The notes beneath the pieces were generated by a model that made no database searches, was not told where the DNA came from, and was given only the letters and a program-made list of their open reading frames with translations. Below, piece after piece: positions 1 through 6,972 of a DNA stretch of 10,751 nucleotides. This DNA is from Kangiella sp. (GTDB taxonomy: Bacteria > Pseudomonadota > Gammaproteobacteria > Enterobacterales > Kangiellaceae). The stretch spans positions 1 through 10,751 of the forward strand of contig JAPHRL010000306.1 in NCBI GenBank assembly GCA_026195755.1, read 5' to 3'. Made by a program: the position numbers and the translations under genes. Position 1 is the stretch's first letter; every line of letters starts with the position of its first letter.

Positions 1-44
1 AAAATGCGTTGTTATTTATTAACCATTAGTGAAGGAGAAAGACA

Positions 45-551
45 ATGGATATAGAAATTGGACAACTGTCGATTGGTGCAATCGGTTATAAGGCAGCAAA
101 TTTTGATGTCTGGAATGCTGCTATCTATCAGCAAAATGCTGGTAACGATGCAGATTGGTCAGGTCTGTATATTGCTGAGGAAGAATCCACTGCGCGTGGT
201 TATTTACCGGATTATGCCGGTGAGGATGGTAATGGTGTGGGATATATTCACCGGGCTTCAGTTACCAGTGATTTACCTTTAATAACTTGTTTGGATGAGT
301 CGTTTAAGCATGGTGATATTGATGTTCCCGCACTTAAACAGGCGTTGCGAGATGCAGGAATTGCTGTTGCTGATGATCAACTGCTAATTCCCAGATTGGG
401 ACAGTTAGGTTATTCCTTTCGTTGTTACAACAATGAAGAGGGGGATATTGAAGTTATCGTTCCTAACAGTCTGGCACAACACATCGCTATGACCTCTATC
501 AAGCGTTGCACCATTCAAGCTTATACAGTGCAAAACTGCCAAAACATTTAA
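45..551 (+). CDS. Small stand-alone protein with diphtheria toxin/ExoA-like ADP-ribosyltransferase signature
   Basis: 168 aa, no signal peptide or membrane segment. Residues 38-42 read W-S-G-L-Y and a second Tyr follows at 53 in A-R-G-Y. The W-x-G-[FL]-Y block and the 11-residue gap between the two Tyr match diphtheria toxin (Y54/Y65) and Pseudomonas exotoxin A (Y470/Y481). Near the C-terminus D134-I-E136-V-I-V-P140 resembles the last ART strand that carries the catalytic Glu; Y53 to E136 is 83 residues, as in diphtheria toxin (Y65 to E148). The first-strand motif, G-Y-H-G-T in ExoA, is here G14-Y15-K16-A-A, and no His precedes residue 69, so the usual catalytic His is absent. A strong GGAG Shine-Dalgarno sequence at 34-37 fixes the start; in-frame stops at 27-32 exclude a longer N-terminus. 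There is no translocation or binding domain as in the toxins. The fold is inferred from motifs; activity is unknown. It pairs with the gene at 585. Confidence 0.6.
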   Translation: MDIEIGQLSIGAIGYKAANFDVWNAAIYQQNAGNDADWSGLYIAEEESTARGYLPDYAGEDGNGVGYIHRASVTSDLPLITCLDESFKHGDIDVPALKQALRDAGIAVADDQLLIPRLGQLGYSFRCYNNEEGDIEVIVPNSLAQHIAMTSIKRCTIQAYTVQNCQNI

Positions 552-584
552 TTTACTCTTTAATAAAAGAAAAGGAGAACTGTT

Positions 585-935
585 ATGCCATGGGATCAAA
601 ATAAATGTCAGTGGGGTTATCCGGTAAACTTTACCGACCAGGATGCTGCGCAAGCAGTGGCCGATGCTGATTTTAGTCAGTCGGTTTTCGTCAATACTTC
701 ACAAGCTGGTCAGACACGCCAGGCTTATACCTATGTGGTAGTGCAAGGGTACAGAATCTGTGTGGTGGGACATATTCACCCACAAGGGAATCAGCCTCCT
801 CAGGTCGGGAATGCCTTTATTCCGGGCTGGATGAATTGGGCGATACCAACACCAACAGCGAGTGCTCAAGTTATTGCCGGCCTTCCTGATGGCGGCCAAT
901 TTCCCGGTGATGGTCGTTACCCGCATCCGATTTAG
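585..935 (+). CDS. Hypothetical 116-aa protein, second gene of the ART-like cassette
   Basis: I do not recognise the family. The protein is rich in Gly, Pro, Gln and aromatic residues. Its centre looks like a short beta-rich core (residues 48-63, Y-V-V-V-Q-G-Y-R-I-C-V-V-G) followed by H-I-H-P at 63-66, a W-rich stretch (G-W-M-N-W, 81-85) and a Gly/Pro-rich C-terminal tail. There are two Cys (8 and 59), no signal peptide, no membrane segment and no DNA-binding motif. The start is fixed by a strong GGAG Shine-Dalgarno sequence at 574-577. It begins 33 bases after the upstream stop, with no terminator between, so the two genes are probably co-transcribed, and a strong terminator follows. A partner, immunity or accessory role for the ART-like protein is possible but rests only on position. 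Confidence 0.7.
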   Translation: MPWDQNKCQWGYPVNFTDQDAAQAVADADFSQSVFVNTSQAGQTRQAYTYVVVQGYRICVVGHIHPQGNQPPQVGNAFIPGWMNWAIPTPTASAQVIAGLPDGGQFPGDGRYPHPI

Positions 936-945
936 GCAATAGAGG

Positions 946-988
946 TAGCCGTTGTTGGACAATTTTCGTCCGATGGCGGCTATTTTTT
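946..988 (+). terminator. Intrinsic terminator of the two-gene cassette
   Basis: The arms at 946-960 and 968-982 form an uninterrupted 15-bp stem (four G-U pairs) around the 7-base loop AATTTTC. The stem is followed directly by six T at 983-988. It lies 11 bases after the stop at 935. This is a textbook Rho-independent terminator and separates the cassette from the M61 gene. Confidence 0.92.
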
Positions 989-1020
989 CACTAGCACCTG
1001 TAAATTTGTATTCGATTGCC

Positions 1021-1026
1021 TATAAT
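1021..1026 (+). promoter_or_regulatory. Sigma-70 -10 box upstream of the M61 peptidase gene
   Basis: A perfect TATAAT lies 38 bases before the ATG at 1065 and just after the preceding terminator. The best -35 at 17-bp spacing is CTGTAA (998-1003, three of six), so the -35 is weak. The expected start of transcription is near 1033. It could drive the whole M61-xthA-asmA-like run. Confidence 0.55.
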
Positions 1027-1064
1027 CATGCGAGAACTCATCGTTAGGATATTCACCGTCATTC

Positions 1065-2885
1065 ATGACTCAATACCAGATTCTTCCCATAGATCCACAC
1101 GCCCATCTTTTTGAAGTAACCCTGACTCTAGATAAACCATCCGGTTCAGAGATTGAGCTGTATTTGCCCAACTGGATTCCGGGCAGCTATATGATCCGTG
1201 ATTTTGCCAAGCATATTCAATGGTTAAAGGCTGAGTCGCAAGGTAAAGCTTTACCGGTTAGTAAGTTGGATAAAGCACGTTGGCGAGTGGGGAAGGTTTC
1301 CGGGCCGCTAGAGGTTCGTTATCAAGTGTATGCCTGGGACTTGTCGGTGCGAGGGGCGCACTTGGATCAGACGCACGGCTTCTTCAATGGTACCAGTGTG
1401 TTTCTGGCGGTGAAGGGCGAGGAAGAGTCTTCTTGTAAGGTCAATATTCAGCCTGCCATAGGCGAGCAATTCAAAACATGGCGTGTAGCCACTGGCTTGA
1501 AACCTGTTGATGGAACAAAAGAGTTCGGTTTTGGCTGGTATGCTGCGGATAATTATGATGAGTTAATCGATTGTCCAGTCGAGATGTCGGACTTTCGCTT
1601 AATCAGTTTTGAAGCTTGCGGTGTGCCGCACCACATGGCGCTGACCGGTAAGCATCAAGTTGACGAGACACGCCTGAAAAATGATTTGATTAAAATCTGC
1701 GAGCATCACATCCGCTTTTTTGGTGAGCCGGCTCCTGTTGATCGCTATATATTCATGACTTATGTATTGGGTAAAGGTTTTGGTGGGCTTGAGCATCGAA
1801 ACTCCACAGCGCTGCATTGCAGTCGCGAAGATTTACCCTTGCCGAGCGATGATCCAGAGAAGGTAAAAGATTCGTATCTGACGTTTTTGGATTTATGTTC
1901 ACATGAGTACTTTCATACCTGGAACGTGAAGCGTATTAAACCGGCGGAATTTTTACCCTACGACACACAGCAGGAATCCTATACAGAGTTATTATGGGCT
2001 TTTGAAGGTTTCACTTCCTACTATGATAATTTAGCTTTGGTACAGACAGGTATCATTCCGATCAAACAATACCTGTTAAGCATTGCTAAAACTATTACTG
2101 TTTTAGAGCGAGCGCGAGGCCGTTTGATTCAGTCCATTGCGGATTCCAGCTTCGATGCTTGGACCAAGTTTTATAAGCAAGATGAAAATGCACCCAATTC
2201 AGTCGTCAGCTACTATGGCAAGGGTACTGTGATTGCGCTGTGTATGGATTTGCTCATTCGACAGTTAACGGACAATAAAAAATCATTACGGGATGTGATG
2301 CTGCGTTTATGGCAGGAATTTGGTCAACCACAGGTTGGCGTTCAAAATGATTCGATTCAAAATATCACGATTGAAATCTGCGGTGAGCAACATCAATCCG
2401 AGTTAGAGAATTTTTTTCAGCTAGCACTCTATTCAACTGATGAACTACCCGTGGAGGAGCTGCTGAAAACTGTTGATTTGCAGCTTATCTACCAGCCTAA
2501 AAATGATCGAAATGATAAAGGGCAGGTCAAAGATGAAATGCCTCATAACAAACCAAAGCCCAGTTTAGGAATTGATTATCAGGCGGCCAGTCTGGGAATA
2601 ATGGTTAAATCGGTTTATTGGGATTCGGCGGCTTGCGAAGCTGGCATTTCTGCGGGTGATCAATTAATCAGCATGAACGATTTGAAAATAGATAATGATG
2701 AGTTCACCAAACGTCTGGCCGAGTGTGAAATAGGCGAGACCGTTGTCATCCGTGGATTTCGCCGAGATGAGCTTATGACCTTTGATGTGACGCTACGTGC
2801 TAGCGTCGCTGATACTGCCTATCTGGTTTATAGCAGTGAAGACAAAGATAAGTCAGCCAAACTTACGCAGTGGTTGATTGCATAA
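1065..2885 (+). CDS. M61 family glycyl aminopeptidase with C-terminal PDZ domain
   Basis: 606 aa, the usual length for the family. The zinc-binding H-E-x-x-H motif is H280-E-Y-F-H284, followed by the M61 hallmark T-W-N-V-K-R-I-K-P. The third zinc ligand is probably E314 in W-A-F-E-G-F-T-S-Y-Y. The G-L-E-H-R-N-S block upstream and Y-G-K-G-T downstream are also conserved in M61. The N-terminal ~150 residues match the beta-rich M61 N-terminal domain. A charged linker (about 480-498) leads to a PDZ domain at about 500-580, starting S-L-G-I. No signal peptide is seen, so a cytoplasmic location is likely. Known relatives release N-terminal Gly, and sometimes Ala, from peptides. The start ATG has only a weak AGGA (1046-1049) upstream, rather distant, but the N-terminus fits the family. 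No terminator separates it from xthA. Confidence 0.93.
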   Translation: MTQYQILPIDPHAHLFEVTLTLDKPSGSEIELYLPNWIPGSYMIRDFAKHIQWLKAESQGKALPVSKLDKARWRVGKVSGPLEVRYQVYAWDLSVRGAHLDQTHGFFNGTSVFLAVKGEEESSCKVNIQPAIGEQFKTWRVATGLKPVDGTKEFGFGWYAADNYDELIDCPVEMSDFRLISFEACGVPHHMALTGKHQVDETRLKNDLIKICEHHIRFFGEPAPVDRYIFMTYVLGKGFGGLEHRNSTALHCSREDLPLPSDDPEKVKDSYLTFLDLCSHEYFHTWNVKRIKPAEFLPYDTQQESYTELLWAFEGFTSYYDNLALVQTGIIPIKQYLLSIAKTITVLERARGRLIQSIADSSFDAWTKFYKQDENAPNSVVSYYGKGTVIALCMDLLIRQLTDNKKSLRDVMLRLWQEFGQPQVGVQNDSIQNITIEICGEQHQSELENFFQLALYSTDELPVEELLKTVDLQLIYQPKNDRNDKGQVKDEMPHNKPKPSLGIDYQAASLGIMVKSVYWDSAACEAGISAGDQLISMNDLKIDNDEFTKRLAECEIGETVVIRGFRRDELMTFDVTLRASVADTAYLVYSSEDKDKSAKLTQWLIA

Positions 2886-2942
2886 ATAATTTCAATAACG
2901 AATTGTTATGTTTAAACATTGAGACAAAGAACGGGAAATACA

Positions 2943-3758
2943 ATGAAAATAGTAACCTTTAATATTAATAGTGTCCGTACTCGAGCGCATCAGATTGAAG
3001 CGCTGGTAGAAAAGCATGATCCGGATATTATTTGTTTACAGGAAACCAAAGTCCATGATGATGCTTTTCCGTTTGAGCTGTATGCGGATCTTGGTTACCA
3101 CATCGACATTCATGGTGGAAAGGCGCACTATGGTGTCGCCACTTTCAGTAAGCAAAAGCCATTAACGGTAGAGAAGGGATTTGCGACGGATCCCGAAGAT
3201 GCGCAACGTCGAATGATTATCACTACTTATCAGTTTGGCAATGAAACAATTAAAGTTCTGAACGGTTATTTTCCGCAGGGTGAAAATCGAGAGCATCCTG
3301 TGAAGTTTCCTTATAAGCAAAAGTTCTACGCCGATTTGTTGTCTTATTTGCAAAATGATCAGGGGGATCATCGAACTATCGTGTTGGGTGATATCAATAT
3401 TTCCCCAGAAGATATTGATATTGGTATCGGTGAGCCTAATCGAAAACGCTGGCTTCGTGAAGGCAAGTGTAGCTTTTTGCCGGAGGAGCGTGAATGGCTG
3501 CAGAAGATTTTAGCAACCGGGTTGTATGATACCTATCGCACCATTAATCCCGATGTTGACGATAAGTTCAGCTGGTTTGATTATCGTAGTCGTGGTTTCG
3601 AACGCGAACCAAGACGTGGTCTTCGCATTGATTCTGTATTTGTTTGCGATTGGTTGAACAAAAGAGCGGTTGCTTCGGATATTGATTATGAAATTCGCTC
3701 GATGGAACGTCCATCAGACCATGCACCGGTATGGACCGAGTTTGACTTAAATCGTTAG
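2943..3758 (+). CDS. xthA: Exodeoxyribonuclease III (AP endonuclease)
   Basis: 271 aa, close to E. coli ExoIII (268 aa). It cuts DNA 5' to abasic sites and degrades duplex DNA 3' to 5' in base excision repair. All catalytic landmarks are present: N7 in T-F-N-I-N-S, E34 in L-Q-E-T-K, Y109 in N-G-Y-F-P-Q-G, D150 and N152 in L-G-D-I-N-I, the substrate-contacting W211-F-D-Y-R-S block, D230, and the D259-H260 pair in S-D-H-A-P. I chose ATG 2943 because the protein then begins M-K-I-V-T-F-N like ExoIII and has GGGA at 2933-2936; the frame can be extended to TTG 2919 but that adds residues foreign to the family. The gene ends in tandem stops, TAG TAA. It sits 57 bases after the M61 gene and 48 before the AsmA-like gene. 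Confidence 0.96.
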   Translation: MKIVTFNINSVRTRAHQIEALVEKHDPDIICLQETKVHDDAFPFELYADLGYHIDIHGGKAHYGVATFSKQKPLTVEKGFATDPEDAQRRMIITTYQFGNETIKVLNGYFPQGENREHPVKFPYKQKFYADLLSYLQNDQGDHRTIVLGDINISPEDIDIGIGEPNRKRWLREGKCSFLPEEREWLQKILATGLYDTYRTINPDVDDKFSWFDYRSRGFEREPRRGLRIDSVFVCDWLNKRAVASDIDYEIRSMERPSDHAPVWTEFDLNR

Positions 3759-3806
3759 TAACTGTTTTAATTTATTAATCACCTTCTTAATCGGAACTGG
3801 AAGCGT

Positions 3807-6800
3807 ATGACTAAATTATGGAAGTGGAGCAAGAGGCTCCTTTGGGTATTGGCAGGGTTATTTATCCTGTTGATGCTTTCTGTTTCGATTTTGGTCTATC
3901 TGATTAATTCTGAAGCTTTTTTAGAAAGGCAGATTCAACAGCAATTCGGAATGAGCTCACAAGTCGGTGAGCTTGATGTGTCGCTATTTTCTGGAACCGT
4001 CAGTATTTCTGCAACAAGAGTGGGGCCTGAAGATAATCCTGCCATAACCTTCGATCAACTCACCGCAGAAATTTCTTACTCCGGTCTATTCAGTAGTTTG
4101 CTGATTGATAGCATTGAGCTTGATAAAGCCGTTATCCGATATCCCTTCGATTATGAGCTGCCAGCGACCGAAGATGAAGACAATGCAGATAGTGACAAAG
4201 GCTTCTTTTTTGAGCGTTTAAATGTCGCTGAAATTCGTATCAAAGATTCAGACTTTGTTTTCGATGATGAGGTGAGATTAGAAGCGACTGGCATTAACTT
4301 AGTCATTACCGATTTACCGGTTGCCGAGCGCGGTATTTTTCTGTTTAGTCAGCTCAGTGAGTTCTTTGTTGAAAGTAATACTCAGATCACTGCCGATATT
4401 GATCAGTTACATACGGATAAAAGCACCCTGCATAAGGTTAAACTACAAGCTAAAGTTTTAGATCAGGATGTGATTATCGAAAAGCTTTCATCAACGTCGG
4501 CAGATATTACTATTAACATTGCTGAGAGTCGTTCGGCCACTAATCTTAATAGCCGTGGTCAGGAGACCGAGCCGCTGACGTTACCGTTCAATAGTTTATT
4601 GGTTGAGGCCATTGATATTGGGACCACTCATTTTGAGTTGGAAGGGCAACACCAGCTCTCGGTCAATGATATAAAAGCTACTTTCTCTCAGTTGATGCTG
4701 GTTAAAGATAAAAAGCCCCTGTGGAGTGACTGGGAAGATTTTTATCAACAGCAAAACAGTCAATATACTGTGTCTTCGCAGGAGCTGGACTCTGAATTTC
4801 TCAGCTTTGAAACACTTCAAATGCAAGGCGACTTAGCCGATAGCTCTTTTGATATTAAACAACTTGCGCTGGCCAGCCCATCAGTCAATTATCGAGCCGA
4901 TACTCAAGCACCCGACAGCGCTACCAGTCCATCAACAGATACTTCGGCTGAGGAAAGTCTCTTGCCCGAAGAGAACCGGGCGCTTCATTTACCTTTTGCG
5001 CGGGTTCTTTTGCATCAACTTACTATTACAGATGGAAGCTTGAATCTGCAGTTGGCTGATAATTACAAAGCGCAGTCAATTAATGGTGAAGCGCAGCAGT
5101 TGCCGGTGATTCTTGATCATAAGTTGGTCATTGCTAGCCCTGAGCTATGGACGCAAAAGACTAATGCCAGGTTGCAAGCTTCTGATGTTAGTTTGCCTCA
5201 GGTGGCGGTTACAAAAATTTCTACGGATATGGAAAGCGAGTCCGGTAATCTATTGATATCTCCCCTGAATCTAGAGGGTATCGAGCTTGAGCTTGATTTA
5301 AGCAAAGCGGAGAAAACTGCTGACAAGACTTCGCCCAGCAATGATGGCATACCGTTCAATCAAATCACCATTAAGGACGCTCAAGTTAAGCAATTAAATG
5401 CTGTGGCTAAATTGTCTGATGGCGAGTTGACAATAGATAATGCTTCGCTAGAGATTGACGCTTTTCCATTAATGGTAGACCAGATACTTTTTAGCCTTGA
5501 TGCTTTGAACCAGCTTGATACTGGATTTAAAGTCACTGCTGATAGTTTAGAGTCGAAACAGTTGGCGGTTCGATCTTTATCAACCGTTGGCTCTATTGTC
5601 GATAGTCGTCTGATACTTGAAACGCTTACCAATCAATCGGGAAGATTAACACTTAATTTAGACTCTCCATCTAAGCAAAAGGCTGCTCCTGAGCAAGCAG
5701 CTTCGGCTCCTCGTCTGCCAATTCAATCTGTTGTGATAAACCGTCTTAACCTACGTAACTTTAATGGCGATATTGCTAACATGACGGATGGTCTGGATGC
5801 AGACGGTAATCAAGTCCGGGTTAAGGAAACTTATAAAATTACGGACGTGGACATGTCTGCGTCACGTCTATCGCTAGTTAAAAACAATTTGCTGATTAAT
5901 GAGTGGTTCGACTCGCAACTGGAAAATGCGTTTAAAAGCATCGAGTTGAAAGTTGCTCAGATTCAGCAAGATGAAGATACCTATTCCAAGCTGGATATTA
6001 AGGCTGTTCAATCCGCTCGCACAATCAGCGTTAAGCCTTTAACGGTTAAAGTGAATGATGCTGATCTCAGTGCCGATTGGCTGATTGATTTGACTCAACC
6101 GGGCTATGCATCACATTTCGAATTTGATTTTCAAAATCTTGAATTAGAGAAACTGGTTCGCCCTGACAATGAAAATTCTATTAACCTTCGCGGTAAGCTT
6201 GATGGCTTAGCAGACTTGACCTTTACCGGTTTAAAAGAGGAGGACATTTATCCCAGCTTAAACGGACAAATTCTGCTTACGAATAATGAACCAGTGGAAT
6301 TGGTCAATCTGAACGTGAATAAAGTGTTAGAGCGATTCCTTGAAAGCCAGGAGTTTGGTTTATTGGATATTGGTGGTTTTGTTTTAGCGGGACCTGCGGG
6401 TTTATTGTTATCACAGGGTGTCAGTATGCAAGGGGTTTTAAGCAATTTAGGTGCTAATGAGGGCAATACCATGTTTGGCCAGGTTCATGTGGACATGACC
6501 ATCGAAAATGGCGTCTTGAAAACACGCGACGTAGCAGCCTCAACACAGCTTTATCGCTTTGCTTTTGATGGCAATATTGATTTATCAATTATGGCATTTA
6601 ATGATTTCGAGTTTATGATTCTCAATGAAGAAGGCTGTAAAGAGTATAGCCAAACTTTAAATGGTAGTTTGAGCTCGCCAGAGATACAAACCTTCCGTAC
6701 TGCTTTTGATGCAGTGACCGGCTCTGTCGTTGGCCTGCTCAAATCAGGTGTTGGCTTACTAACGGGCGGTTATTGTGAGGGTGTTTATGATGGCAAGGTT

Positions 6801-6953
6801 GCTCACCCCGAAGAAGGCGTTGAAATACCACACCCTGAGTATAAAAAGGAAGAGTCAGAAGTTGAAGATGCGCTTAGTCCAGAGAGTGAGATCGACACTA
6901 GCGCAGAAGCAGAAACTAAGGATGAAACTGAGTCGGGTGAGCCGACTCAGTAA
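3807..6953 (+). CDS. AsmA-family inner-membrane-anchored envelope protein
   Basis: 1048 aa. An N-terminal membrane anchor (about 11-33, preceded by K/R residues) is followed by a very long, beta-strand-rich periplasmic region with repeated short hydrophobic strands. The N-terminal L-I-D-S-I-E-L-D-K-A-V-I-R pattern and the C-terminal block (about 870-1000) fit the AsmA/YicH group, relatives of TamB and YhdP, which are thought to bridge lipids across the periplasm or shape outer-membrane composition. The protein has only two Cys, C944 in E-E-G-C-K and C990 in G-G-Y-C-E, likely a periplasmic disulfide. Residues 1011-1048 form a Glu/Ser/Thr-rich acidic tail, probably disordered. The ATG has only a modest GGAA/GGAAG upstream (3792-3803). 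The gene follows xthA by 48 bases without a terminator, so co-transcription is likely. Substrate unknown. Confidence 0.85.
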   Translation: MTKLWKWSKRLLWVLAGLFILLMLSVSILVYLINSEAFLERQIQQQFGMSSQVGELDVSLFSGTVSISATRVGPEDNPAITFDQLTAEISYSGLFSSLLIDSIELDKAVIRYPFDYELPATEDEDNADSDKGFFFERLNVAEIRIKDSDFVFDDEVRLEATGINLVITDLPVAERGIFLFSQLSEFFVESNTQITADIDQLHTDKSTLHKVKLQAKVLDQDVIIEKLSSTSADITINIAESRSATNLNSRGQETEPLTLPFNSLLVEAIDIGTTHFELEGQHQLSVNDIKATFSQLMLVKDKKPLWSDWEDFYQQQNSQYTVSSQELDSEFLSFETLQMQGDLADSSFDIKQLALASPSVNYRADTQAPDSATSPSTDTSAEESLLPEENRALHLPFARVLLHQLTITDGSLNLQLADNYKAQSINGEAQQLPVILDHKLVIASPELWTQKTNARLQASDVSLPQVAVTKISTDMESESGNLLISPLNLEGIELELDLSKAEKTADKTSPSNDGIPFNQITIKDAQVKQLNAVAKLSDGELTIDNASLEIDAFPLMVDQILFSLDALNQLDTGFKVTADSLESKQLAVRSLSTVGSIVDSRLILETLTNQSGRLTLNLDSPSKQKAAPEQAASAPRLPIQSVVINRLNLRNFNGDIANMTDGLDADGNQVRVKETYKITDVDMSASRLSLVKNNLLINEWFDSQLENAFKSIELKVAQIQQDEDTYSKLDIKAVQSARTISVKPLTVKVNDADLSADWLIDLTQPGYASHFEFDFQNLELEKLVRPDNENSINLRGKLDGLADLTFTGLKEEDIYPSLNGQILLTNNEPVELVNLNVNKVLERFLESQEFGLLDIGGFVLAGPAGLLLSQGVSMQGVLSNLGANEGNTMFGQVHVDMTIENGVLKTRDVAASTQLYRFAFDGNIDLSIMAFNDFEFMILNEEGCKEYSQTLNGSLSSPEIQTFRTAFDAVTGSVVGLLKSGVGLLTGGYCEGVYDGKVAHPEEGVEIPHPEYKKEESEVEDALSPESEIDTSAEAETKDETESGEPTQ
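6927..6951. terminator. Hairpin over the end of the AsmA-like gene, candidate bidirectional terminator
   Basis: The arms 6927-6936 and 6942-6951 form a perfect 10-bp stem with a 5-base loop. It overlaps the last codons (E-S-G-E-P-T-Q) and the first base of the stop codon. It lies between two convergent genes. On the - strand it is followed by TTTC; on the + strand there is no clear T-run, so it may work mainly for the pterin-synthase gene, or only as an mRNA 3' stabiliser. Confidence 0.5.
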
Positions 6954-6972
6954 GTATTAATATTAACCACAA

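Noticed and set aside
1..54. Possible 3' end of an upstream gene, ending at TAG 27-29 or, in another frame, TAG 52-54.
   Set aside because: Too short to judge; both frames are open to the window edge and neither tail is recognisable.
405..653. Minus-strand 82-codon frame across the two cassette genes.
   Set aside because: It lies antisense to two well-supported genes with Shine-Dalgarno sequences and has no recognisable protein features.
2904..2912. TGTTATGTT as an extended -10 promoter for xthA.
   Set aside because: Only four of six positions match TATAAT and no -35 is visible; co-transcription with the M61 gene is as likely.
2919..2942. N-terminal extension of xthA from TTG 2919.
   Set aside because: The eight extra residues do not fit ExoIII, and ATG 2943 gives the family N-terminus M-K-I-V-T-F-N.
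6775..6960. 61-codon + strand frame inside the end of the AsmA-like gene.
   Set aside because: A shadow of the acidic tail in another frame (Lys/Arg-rich low complexity), without its own ribosome-binding site.
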